A DNA stretch of 22,500 nt from Neocallimastix lanati (nom. inval.) (Eukaryota; Neocallimastigomycota; Neocallimastigomycetes; Neocallimastigales; Neocallimastigaceae). Of the stretch, positions 1 to 8,497 are shown one piece after another. The notes beneath the pieces were generated by a model. It did no database searches. It saw nothing but the letters and a program-made list of their open reading frames with translations, and was not told the DNA's origin. The stretch covers positions 572,501 to 595,000 of the forward strand of contig JACVTC010000085.1 of assembly GCA_016946835.1 (NCBI GenBank), given 5' to 3'. A program made the position numbers and the translations under genes. The stretch's first letter is position 1, and every line of letters begins with the position of its first letter.

Positions 1-175
1 TAACGTTCCCCTCTCAAACTTAATTTTTCTGTTCTATCAAAAATTATGTTTATGAATTTAGTCTTTTTTTTTTTTTTGATCTGTTAATACTTTTTTTTTA
101 GTTAGAGTATCGGCAAGCATGTATTCATTTTGGATATATTTAAGTGCCTTTTTTATTTATTTATTTATTTTTTTA

Positions 176-228
176 AGTTTCAGCATATTGTACTTTTGCC
201 CATAAGAATTATTTGTCCAGAAGCTAAC
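176..228 (+). pseudogene. Gag zinc-knuckle remnant of the copia element
   Basis: With one frameshift at about 197 and another at about 210, the plus strand reads SFSILYF, then AHKN, then ICPEAN. This fits the spacing of a CX2CX4HX4C zinc knuckle followed by the common PEA tail. The first two cysteines have changed to serine and isoleucine, while the His and the last Cys remain. The match is short and needs frameshifts. It is supported mainly by its position just upstream of the protease and integrase fragments. Confidence 0.4.
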
Positions 229-534
229 TTTTTTTTTTTATCTTTAGTATCTCCTCCTAAGTCTCTGTCTGTAAAAAACAATAAATTCAAATATTCCATT
301 AAAAATTATCTTAAGAATTTTATGATATAGTTTAAAATATTTAAATATGTTTATTAATCTTTTTTTTTTTTTTTTTTTTTTTTGAGATATTGAATAAATA
401 ATTATTTCCTTGATTTTTTTTTTCTTTTTTTTACATTGATTCTTAAGATGAAATCAATTGGGTTTCATTTTGAAATTCTCTATTTATTTTTAATTATTTT
501 TATAGCTTCTTTTCTATCATTATCATTGTATATT

Positions 535-693
535 TTTGATGGTATTGGTACTTTTGAAGGTAACTATTAATGGGAGATGCATTGAACTCAATAAACATAT
601 ACTATTCTAGAAAGATCATAAAGAACTAACTTATTAAAATAAGATTAGCAAAGATCTGGATATGTAAGTGAAATATTCAATCAAAATGGTACA
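535..693 (+). pseudogene. Copia protease C-terminal fragment
   Basis: The plus strand reads FDGIGTFEGNY (535-567), then in the next frame NGRCIELNK (569-595), then near 642 RLAK followed after a frameshift by GYVSEIFNQNG (658-690). In copia polyproteins the retropepsin domain ends with a GIG-type turn, a strand leading to 'vLyVP...NLlS', and then '.L...Gy.v.F...g'. All three blocks are here in order and spacing. The catalytic Asp motif (DSGA or DTGA) should lie upstream and cannot be seen in the T-rich sequence there. At least two frameshifts show it is dead. Confidence 0.6.
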
Positions 694-916
694 ACCTCCC
701 TCCTTTTAAGGTTTGGATATAATATAAAAAAAAAAAAAAAACTAAAAAAAAAAGAACGAAATAGGAAAATTTACTGTAGAAAATCTTAACATCACACAAA
801 TTCGTATTAAAAATAATTAATCGATAAATTGACATCCTTCAAGCAAACAGATAAACAAACAAACAAACAAAAAAAAAAAAATTAATAAATTATAGTAAAC
901 ATATTTGCATATTTTG

Positions 917-1728
917 CATCAACGGCTAGGACATTCCTGTCAACGAAAGATTCGGAAAAATATTTAAAACTATATAATGTCAAGGAAGTCGTGTGTGTAT
1001 GAATTGTAAAATCTTAAAAGTTAAAAAAGAAAATCACACAATGGAAGATTCGTCTAAGGCATCAAGAATTCTTTGAAACTATTCATTAGGATTTAATTGG
1101 CGCCAATCAAACAAAAAAAGTCAATCACTGGTAAAGGCTATATTCTTAAACTTTCTTGGGTGGAAAATAGTTGAAAATCTTGGAATCTACCTAATAGAAA
1201 AAAAGGAAATATAAAGTTTCAAAGTTAATCATTCAGTTCTTTAACTTCATCAAAACACAATTCAACTACACAATAAAATATTACAAAACTGATAATGGAA
1301 AGGCATTCAGGAATAAGAGAGAGTAAAAAATTACTTCAAAAAAAAAATAATGGAATTAAGAAAATATATTTACCTCCTAACAACTCATTAAAATAATAGG
1401 ATGACAGAAAGACTTAATTACACTATTACGGATTGCAAAAAGACTATGATTCATTGGAGTAAATTATGAATCGAATTCTTGGATTTTGACGTGATTTATG
1501 CTAACTTCTTATATAGCATAACTCCTCATAAAGCAATACCCAATTTTAATCTGATTTGAACTATATTAAAAACATATGGATGTATTGCATATTACAAGAA
1601 TTTCTCCCAAAACAAAAAATAAATTTGAACCAAACAAAAAGAAAGGAATATTTTTAGGTATCCATTTTGAATTTCATAATCATAGAATACAATGATCACA
1701 ACATATGCTCAGTAAGTGAAGCAGTTTA
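917..1728 (+). pseudogene. Copia integrase (HHCC finger plus DDE core), inactivated
   Basis: The N-terminal zinc finger shows HQRLGH (917-934) and CMNC (996-1007). The core follows: DLIGANQ with the first catalytic Asp codon at 1090-1092, KTDNGKAFRNK with the second Asp at 1291-1293, and RMTERLNYTITDCKKTMIHW with the Glu at 1407-1409. Spacings of about 67 and 39 codons agree with a copia integrase DDE triad. Downstream come TYGCIAYYKNF (1572-1604) and KFEPNKKKGIFLGIHFEF (1621-1674), matching the 'FGC.AY' and 'KGiFLGY' landmarks of the C-terminal part. The frame shifts several times and in-frame stops occur, for example in the zinc-finger segment and just after 1619. The enzyme would insert element cDNA into host chromosomes; this copy cannot be expressed whole. 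Family assignment is firm. Confidence 0.85.
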
Positions 1729-1759
1729 TAAACAAACATCAACCAGCAAACATCACCAT

Positions 1760-2560
1760 CAGAATCAGAGATGACAACATCAATACCGAATTAGAAACAC
1801 ACCCTCTTACTAGTTTTTTTCTCCAAAATAATGTTCATGACAAAATCAACAATTACTGTATTATTCCATATTCTTAAGACAATAGCAACAACAACAACAA
1901 CAAAAATAAAAAAAAAAGGACACCGACAACAATCAGACCTTATGAACTAACTAGTTTACAGGTAAGCATCAAAATATTAACTTAAACAATTCAAACAGTA
2001 CTTCAAATTCAAATTATTACTCTATTGATACTACAGACAAAGTTAATTACAGTAGCAATATGAGTCATGTCATGATTTGCAAGATAATATGGAGGATATT
2101 AATTACGACTTTCAGTCATTTAAAATATCTCCAAACAATAATTTTAATATCAACTAAAATGATCTTATTAGAAGACACCATTTCGATTTTTATTAGCACT
2201 ACAAACTTAAACACAATAGAGATTACACATTTAATCCATCAATGAAAAGAAAACCAATGAAAATAAGAAATCCAACATAATGATCAATATATATTTAATG
2301 AATCTACCAAAAAAAAATATATATATATATACTAACATTAACAAAATAGAACCTATTAATCTCTATATTCCTAAAAAAATATCGATCAAATGAATTACAT
2401 AATAACTACCTTCCCTCTGAAGAGGCTAGGAACCCACTCACCGAACGAAGAAATAAAGAAATATGACTCTGATAACACTTACAAAGAAGTATCATATATT
2501 AAACTCGATACTTCCCCTCCCTCTTACATTCAATAATGTAACTAAAGAAAAAGAACAAAG
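1760..2560 (+). other. Decayed integrase-to-reverse-transcriptase linker of the copia relic
   Basis: Between the integrase and reverse-transcriptase fragments lie about 800 bases with no conserved domain. Discontinuous frames give hydrophilic Asn/Ser/Asp-rich peptides, including an encoded CAA/AAC run near 1885-1905. This is typical of the low-complexity linker in copia Pol. Near 2420-2520 the frames give a charged stretch followed by TSPPSYIQ. This resembles the segment that usually precedes the RVT_2 domain. A 61-codon open stretch at 2060-2245 has no independent support as a gene. Confidence 0.5.
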
Positions 2561-2563
2561 AAC

Positions 2564-2751
2564 AATGGTTTAGACACTATTCATAATAAATTAGAAAATC
2601 TTTATTCTAACATTACTAACTATGACATTTTTGTGAAAATCATTCCTAAATTTATCAGGTTTTTCATCCCCATTAAGGATTATCTTGTTTTTAACTTCGC
2701 TAGGGCCTGCGTTGTAAATGATTTTAACTTTTTTCGAGATCACATAATTTG
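2564..2751 (+). pseudogene. Start of copia reverse transcriptase (RVT_2), truncated
   Basis: An open frame reads NGLDTIHNKLENLYSN (2564-2611), then IFVKIIPK, then ARACVVNDFN (2699-2728). In RVT_2 domains the start is typically 'W..A...EL..L..n.t...V..P', followed about 30 residues later by '.ARLVarGf.Q'. Both blocks are seen at the expected spacing, with one extra residue in the second. The YVDD catalytic motif and everything beyond it are absent, so the copy ends about one fifth of the way into the domain. The frame overlaps a competing reading on the other strand (see the rejected items), which lowers confidence. Confidence 0.55.
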
Positions 2752-2890
2752 TAACCTTTAACATTTAAGTGTTTTAATAATTTCTTCAATTTTTCTTTAT
2801 AATGGTCAATATGTTATTAAGATTCTTAGACTTTAATGAGTACATTCGATACAATCAGTATCTAACATCCGAGGATTCCTTTTTTTTTTT

Positions 2891-2970
2891 TATCGTATTC
2901 TTTTCTTAACCTTTTCACATATGGAAGGGCTTTTGCATCCTTTGATTTTTTTATGAGAGGCTAATTTTAT

Positions 2971-3047
<77 letters not shown>

Positions 3048-3220
3048 GATGCTGTAGCAAGAGCTTCTTTGGCTTCAAGTTTTTCTTGTTGTTTAACCAG
3101 ATCACCACCAGCTTTGTTTTCCGACTTGAACTTTGTTACATTGTCCGATTCAATTATGCATAGGAATTTTTCAGATTTAAGTGTACTGTAAATTTTCTCA
3201 TACCAGACGTTGAAAGTTTC
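2891..3220 (-). pseudogene. Probable copia gag remnant interrupted by a 74-base homopolymer
   Basis: Read on the minus strand from 3220, a frame of about 56 codons without stops begins ETFNVWYEKIYSTLKSEKFL and ends EAKEALATAS near 3046. After the A-run, the minus strand continues with IKLASHKKIKGCKSPSICEK. Copia/UBN2-type gag proteins have a 'g.NF..W...i...L....l' start, a charged middle ending in 'kAla.I', and a following 'iK.ckt...iW..l...Y'. All of these appear in order. A frameshifted reading just upstream (KGNF) would complete the first block. The homopolymer falls between the second and third blocks, so it probably expanded or inserted inside a former gag gene. The element would be in opposite orientation to the Pol relic at its left. 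No zinc knuckle or Pol sequence is visible for it. Confidence 0.45.
2972..3045. repeat. Poly(T) run, 74 bases
   Basis: This is the longest homopolymer in the window and lies inside the minus-strand gag-like remnant. On either strand it yields only meaningless poly-Phe or poly-Lys reading. Length may be unreliable because sequencing and assembly err on such runs. Confidence 0.95.
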
Positions 3221-3865
3221 CTTTATAGATAGAAGTAGAATTAAGAATTAATTAGTAAAGTCAAATTCTTTGTTTGCTAATATTAAATTATTATATAAAT
3301 TATTAGTCATTACTACTATTATTATAAGATAAATTTTATATACTTTAAAAAAAAATTTTTTTCTCCCATTGAGGTTTAATGGTTAGGGTAAATATATATA
3401 TATATTTAAGGAAGCTTCATTTCGGAATGTGGAGTACTTTAATAAATCGTTTATGTAAAAGTAGCTTTAATTATAATAAATAAATATCCAATAAATAATA
3501 AAATAATACTTTATAATATTTAATATTAAAGACATATTTTAATATTTTTTCTTAAAATAATAATAAAATAGTATTTAATGATATTTAATATTTAATTTAA
3601 AGATATATTTTATTATTTTTTTGTTAAAATAATGGTAAAATAATATTTATATTTATTTCTAGTTATATTTTGAATTTACAATTATTTAAAAAAATTAAAA
3701 ATGTGGGGCGTTAAATCATTAATTAAATTTTTATTTTTAAGTCACGGTCCAAAATGCAACACATTCATCAGGTAGTAGAAAAAAACAAAAAAAATAAAAT
3801 TGATTTGGTATAATTTAATAACACACTCATCAAAGAGCAAAGAGAACTAACCCGGAATAATAATT

Positions 3866-3874
3866 CCTTTTATA
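3866..3874 (-). promoter_or_regulatory. TATA-like box, possibly of a degraded LTR
   Basis: The minus strand reads TATAAAAGG here, followed by a pyrimidine-rich stretch (TTCTCTTTGCTCTTTG near 3830-3845). LTR promoters often show this TATA plus pyrimidine arrangement. It lies about 650 bp upstream of the minus-strand gag-like remnant and points at it. In such AT-rich DNA a TATA box alone means little. The GG ending and the local rise in GC make it slightly better than chance. Confidence 0.25.
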
Positions 3875-4790
3875 CTGAAATCTTATAATCTGGAGGTGAG
3901 GTTCGTTGTATATGGATTTTTTTTCTAAATATATTTATACACTTTATTTTGAATATTAATTTATTTCGCATTACTATTCTAAATATTCCTATGTTCAAAT
4001 TGGAGGAACAATATTTATTCTTTTATTAATTATGTGTTTTTTTTTTTTTTTAAAAAAAAGAAAAATATTCATGTAATTAATAAATAAATAAAGTTCGCAA
4101 TAATTGTAACTGTAAAAAAAAAAAAAAAAAAAAAAAAAATCAAAGAGAAAAGTTTTATTATTTTATTATTAGTAGTATTTATTTATTTTATGATAACTAT
4201 AGTTTTATTTAAAAAAAATTTTTTTTTGAATATACCTTTATAAATTTATTTACATTACAATTATTATTTCATATAGAAACAAAAAGGACTTTTTTATTTC
4301 TATATATTTAAACATTTAATTTAAGCATTTTAACTTTTAATATTTATTATTATAATATTTATAAACTCTTTAAAGCACAGAGTTTGTCAATACAATTATT
4401 CTTATTTATAGTGTGTAATAAAATATATTACTATTTAGACATTTAAATACATAAAATAGAAAAAAAAAATATAACATTAATTTTATTTTTAAAAATTTTG
4501 ATAGGTATATAACTTTCTAATAAATTATTACTACTGTTATTCATAATTTTGATAGGAATATTATTAAATAATATTTCTTTAAAGAAAGTAATAATTTTTA
4601 TTAATCAAAAAAACTTGTATTTTTCTTGATATTTGTAATATCAAATAACAATCATTCTTAAATATATTAATTTAAATAAATAAAAACAAAAACAATAATA
4701 ATTAAATAAAATTGATTAAACTTATATAAGGATTTAATTATAATTTTTTTTTCTTATTATATAAAGATTAATTTTATTATCTAGCTTTTT

Positions 4791-4853
4791 AACCTAAAAT
4801 TCTATTAATCTATAAAAAATTAACCCAAAATTCTATTAATCCATAAATAAATT
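4791..4853. repeat. Tandem duplication, two ~31-bp units
   Basis: Unit one (4791-4821) and unit two (4822-4853) share the core AAAATTCTATTAATC and flanks, differing at a few positions (CCT/CCC, TCTA/TCCA). Confidence 0.75.
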
Positions 4854-4945
4854 AAGTTATCTAATTTTTTTTTTTTTTTTTTTTTTTATTATTATTTTTA
4901 ATTATTTTTATTTTTATTTTTTTTTTTTTATTTTTAAGATTAATT

Positions 4946-4981
4946 TAATAATACAGAAAGTAATAACTTTCTGTATTATTA
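4946..4981. repeat. Perfect short inverted repeat (15-bp arms, 6-nt loop)
   Basis: TAATAATACAGAAAG at 4946-4960 is the exact reverse complement of CTTTCTGTATTATTA at 4967-4981, separated by TAATAA. Unlike the (TA)n palindromes around it, it includes a mixed-sequence CAGAAAG core, so it is not a composition artefact. No gene ends nearby, so a terminator role has no support. Confidence 0.85.
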
Positions 4982-5357
4982 AATAATAAATATTTAGAAT
5001 AAAATGATAAATTTCATTACTAAATAATTAATTACATTTATTAAATTCTTTTCTTTTCTTTTCTTTCTTTTTTTCTTTTTCTTTTTTTCTTTTTATTAAA
5101 AGTATTAGTAGATTTTTTCATTGTAATTATTAATACTAATGAGTAAAACCAATTATATATTAATATAATAAGCCAATTTTCATAGCTATTATTTAGTTTT
5201 ATTGTTATTACATATTATTTTTTGTTTTATTTTATTTTAAATTATTATTATTGTCATTTTTATTTTTTTAAATACATAGAAACATATGAATATAATCGAA
5301 AATAAATTAAAATTAAAACGTATTACATAAAAAATATTCACATTATATATATATTTA

Positions 5358-5397
<40 letters not shown>

Positions 5398-5778
5398 TTT
5401 TAAAAAATATTTCATTCTATAATGATATTTAATAGTATAATATATATTTATATATTTATGTCATTTAACATCTTATAATATAAATTTAAATCAAGTATTT
5501 AATCAGAAATATTATTTCTTATTTCATTTTGACTTTTGTAAATTATAATATAATTATATTAAAAAACATATATATATATATATATAAATATATATAAATG
5601 GGTATATTCAAAGCCATATTTTAACTTTATATAATTAATTTTAGATGATTTTTTTTTATACTAGATTCAATATATTATATTATAAAATGGGTAAAGTTTA
5701 AAAAAAAATGAAAAGAATTAATTATAAAAAACTTGAAATTGGTTTAAAAATAACATTAATATATATATATATACATAT

Positions 5779-5910
5779 AACTTTAAAAGTTGAAAAAATA
5801 TTTTTATTAAAAAGTATAAAAGACTTGATTATATAATAGTAGAATTGGAATTACATATTAAATTATTAAATTGAATAGCTAATTTATACTTAATAATAAA
5901 TAATAATGCA
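5779..5910 (+). repeat. Direct repeat D, first copy
   Basis: Begins AACTTTAAAAGTTGAAAAAA and ends AATAATAATGCA. A diverged second copy lies at 6158-6283, sharing for example GACTTGATTATATAATAGTA. No coding potential is visible in either. Confidence 0.85.
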
Positions 5911-6130
5911 TTAAGATTAAAGTTTTTAAATCATTTATAATATAAAACTATTCGATATTCACTAGATTTAATTAAAAATTTTAAATGAATAATCCAAATA
6001 TGTATTTTTATGGTTTTTTATGCTAATACAATTGTATAGAAAAAAATATTACAAGCAAGAAATTACTATCCATAATATAAATTTCTATTATAATTATTAT
6101 TTATTATTTATTATTACTAATTAATACTTG
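5911..6130 (+). repeat. Inverted repeat E, left arm
   Basis: The arm pairs with 6359-6593. The core at 5941-6038 is almost identical to the reverse complement of 6468-6563, including the non-trivial words TCGATATTCACTAGAT and AATACAATTGTAT. The outer part pairs less well, with small insertions on the right. Confidence 0.9.
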
Positions 6131-6157
6131 TATTTTTTTTTTTTTTTTTTTTTTTTT

Positions 6158-6283
6158 AACTTTAAAAGTTGAAAAAATGTTATTATTAAAAAGAATAAAA
6201 GACTTGATTATATAATAGTAGAATTAGAATTACTTGTTAAATTAAATAGCTAATTTATAATTAATAATAAAAATAATAATGCA
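6158..6283 (+). repeat. Direct repeat D, second copy
   Basis: Second copy of 5779-5910 in the same orientation, preceded by a T-run at about 6133-6157. It sits in the spacer between the two inverted arms. Confidence 0.85.
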
Positions 6284-6358
6284 TAATAAACAATAAAAAA
6301 TAAAAAAAAAGAATAAATACTATCTTCTATAATAATTTAATAAATAATAAGATATATA

Positions 6359-6593
6359 TAAGTATTAATAAATAATAATAAATAATAAATAATAATTATA
6401 ATAGAAATTTATATTAATTCATGATATTAATAGCTAATTATGCTTGTAATAATTTTTTTTTTGTTTTTACAATTGTATTAGCATAGAAAACCATAAAAAT
6501 ACGTATTTTGATTGTTCATTTAAAATTTTTAATTAAATCTAGTGAATATCGAATAGTTTTATATTATGAATGATTTAAAAACTTTAATCTTAA
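6359..6593 (-). repeat. Inverted repeat E, right arm
   Basis: Reverse-complement copy of 5911-6130. It ends CTTTAATCTTAA, which mirrors the TTAAGATTAAAG start of the left arm. It contains about 15 extra bases relative to the left arm around 6417-6450. Confidence 0.9.
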
Positions 6594-6921
6594 AATATAT
6601 AAATTTGGTATTGAATAATAAACTTCTATAACCCCCCTTTTTTTTTTATTATTATTTTATTTTTATTATTATTTTTAATAAAAAAAAAAATCTATAGTAG
6701 TAATTTTATTTTTTAAAATATGACATATTATTTAAAATATATATCTTACATATAATATTTTATTAATTTTGATTCATTATGATATTATTTTATTTGTTCA
6801 GATTAAATATGATATAAATATTAAATACAAAAGTATGAATAATATATACTATATTATTTTTAAATTATGCTATATACATTTATTATACATTTAAAATTAC
6901 TATTGATACATCCTAATTATT

Positions 6922-6965
<44 letters not shown>

Positions 6966-7245
6966 GAAATATTAATGAATATAATATTTTAATATTTTAA
7001 TAATATATAATATATATAAAAGAAATAAAAACCTAATAACATTATCTTTATAAATATATCATAATAATAATCAATGATTATTACTTTAAATAACTTTAAA
7101 TATCTGTAAAATTTGAAAAATTGATTTAGAAAAAAATATAATTTGATATTATTTACTAATTATATTTAAGTATAGATTTTACATATTATATTTGCTAATA
7201 TAAATCTAATTTTTTTTAATTATAATATTTTTAGAGTTTAAGTTT

Positions 7246-7276
<31 letters not shown>

Positions 7277-7562
7277 AATATAGTTTTTTAAATTAAATAT
7301 CATATATTATTATAATTGTTTTGTCATATATATAATTTAAATTTTCATTTAGACAAAAAATATATACATATAGAATCTATATAGATTACAGTCATTTTCA
7401 TTAATAATTTATAATAATTACATTTTTTTTGGTACTATTTTACATTTTATCTAATGTAAAAAATACCTAAAATAAAATTATATCAGGAATTTCTATTTTT
7501 TTAGATGAAAAAAAAGTAGGAATTCTCATTTGGTTGTACTTTAATAATGTGATATATATTTG
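6594..7562. other. AT-rich noncoding stretch
   Basis: No gene or RNA motif is seen. Contents are short A/T words, a 36-base A run at 6923-6958 and a shorter A run at about 7250-7273. Confidence 0.7.
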
Positions 7563-7602
7563 AAAAAAAAAAAACATTATATATATTTTTAATATATATA
7601 AT

Positions 7603-7615
<13 letters not shown>
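7563..7615. repeat. Hairpin (A12-CATTATATATA / mirror) leading into a 46-base T run
   Basis: A12 followed by CATTATATATA (7563-7585) pairs perfectly with TATATATAATG followed by T12 (7593-7615), around a seven-base loop TTTTTAA. The right arm merges into the T run at 7604-7649. The structure resembles a terminator or a small fold-back, but no gene lies next to it. Confidence 0.8.

Positions 7616-7649
<34 letters not shown>
7604..7649. repeat. Poly(T) run, 46 bases
   Basis: Uninterrupted T run forming the right side of the hairpin at 7563-7615. Confidence 0.95.
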
Positions 7650-7652
<3 letters not shown>

Positions 7653-7862
7653 ATTTATTAAAGCTAATTAATATTTTATATATTAATTTAATATAAAAGC
7701 TGTGAATAAAGAAATATTTAATTATTTTTATTCTTATTTTACTTTTATATATATATATATATATATACTTTTTATTGTTTTTATTAATAAAATTTCAAAA
7801 ATCTAAATCTAATTGCACTTTTTATCCTTTTATTATTCATTCATTAAATACTTCATTTCTTT

Positions 7863-8060
7863 TACCATATATAATAAGATTAAACATTTAATTTATCCTT
7901 TTAACATATGAAATAAGATTAATTTGGATATTAAGACATTCATTAATCTACTTTTTTTTTTAATATATGCCATACAATTAAACATTTAATTTATTTATTA
8001 CAAAATTCATCCTTTTTTTCAAATAATGTAATAAAATTAAATTAAAACACTTAATTAAAA
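7863..8060. repeat. Degenerate tandem array, about four ~40-60-bp units
   Basis: Successive units start near 7863, 7903, 7962 and 8020 with variants of ACCATATATAATAAGATTAA, AACATATGAAATAAGATTAA, AATATATGCCATACAATTAA and CAAATAATGTAATAAAATTA. Most continue with AACATTTAATTTAT or similar and end in a CCTTTT or CTTTTTT block. Divergence is high, so unit borders are approximate. Confidence 0.5.
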
Positions 8061-8454
8061 GATTTATATAAAAAATATATTTATAATTTATAATTTGTAA
8101 TTTATAATTTTTATATTTTTAAAATTTTTTTTTTTATTTCTATTTTTTTTTCTTTTTTTTTTTTAATTTTTTTTTTATGGAATATTTGAATATAATTTTG
8201 AATTTTTATAATACTTCAAAAAAAAAAAAAAGAATATTACAAACTGTATTATAAAATATGGATCTATTTACTGAAATTAAAATTTTTATGGTATACATTT
8301 AATAAATTATTAATGTTTTTTTTTATACATAGATTGAATGTAATAAAAAATTATTTTATACTTAAAAAAAAATTTGTACGTATGATATTAATATATATAT
8401 TCTAATAAAAAAAAAAAAAAAAAAAGGAAAAGTCATCATATAATATAAAGTTTT

Positions 8455-8497
<43 letters not shown>

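Larger units (their letters stand above)
170..2770 (+). mobile_element. Ty1/copia-type LTR retrotransposon relic (internal Gag-Pol region)
   Basis: This stretch is less AT-rich than what follows and keeps recognisable fragments of a copia polyprotein in the correct order: gag zinc knuckle, end of protease, integrase HHCC finger, integrase core, hydrophilic linker and start of the RVT_2 reverse transcriptase. The order protease, integrase, reverse transcriptase is diagnostic of Ty1/copia as opposed to Ty3/gypsy. The frame changes repeatedly and many stops interrupt it, so nothing functional can be made. No LTR, primer-binding site or target-site duplication could be identified at either side. 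The reverse-transcriptase catalytic core and RNase H are missing. The relic is therefore truncated at about 2750. The outer limits are approximate, and the family call is much firmer than the boundaries. Confidence 0.85.
3221..5778. other. AT-rich gene desert, left part
   Basis: No frame longer than short chance openings exists, and no tRNA, rRNA or protein motif is seen. The segment 3700-3960 is richer in G and C than the rest and may be remnant LTR or leader of the minus-strand element. Otherwise the DNA is runs of A, T and (TA)n, for example the TA-rich run at 5344-5381, plus pyrimidine tracts at 5045-5095 and the small repeats listed separately. Confidence 0.7.

Noticed and set aside
2060-2245. 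Open stretch of 61 codons on the plus strand.
   Set aside because: It lies in the hydrophilic linker of the copia relic, has no family resemblance, and has no gene-like start context.
2600-2760. Minus-strand frame (KVKIIYNAGPSEVKNKIILN...) that could extend the gag-like remnant.
   Set aside because: It overlaps the plus-strand frame with the reverse-transcriptase landmarks, which continues the adjacent Pol relic. Both cannot be original coding, and the plus reading has better context.
2890-3163. Open frames of poly-Lys on the minus strand and poly-Phe on the plus strand.
   Set aside because: They exist only because a homopolymer contains no stops. The minus one overlaps part of the gag-like remnant, but the whole is not a gene.
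3368-3440. GGTTTAATGGTTAGGGTA, which resembles the A-box and D-arm of a tRNA.
   Set aside because: No acceptor stem partner, anticodon arm or GGTTCGA-type B box follows at the right distance; the next bases are (TA)n.
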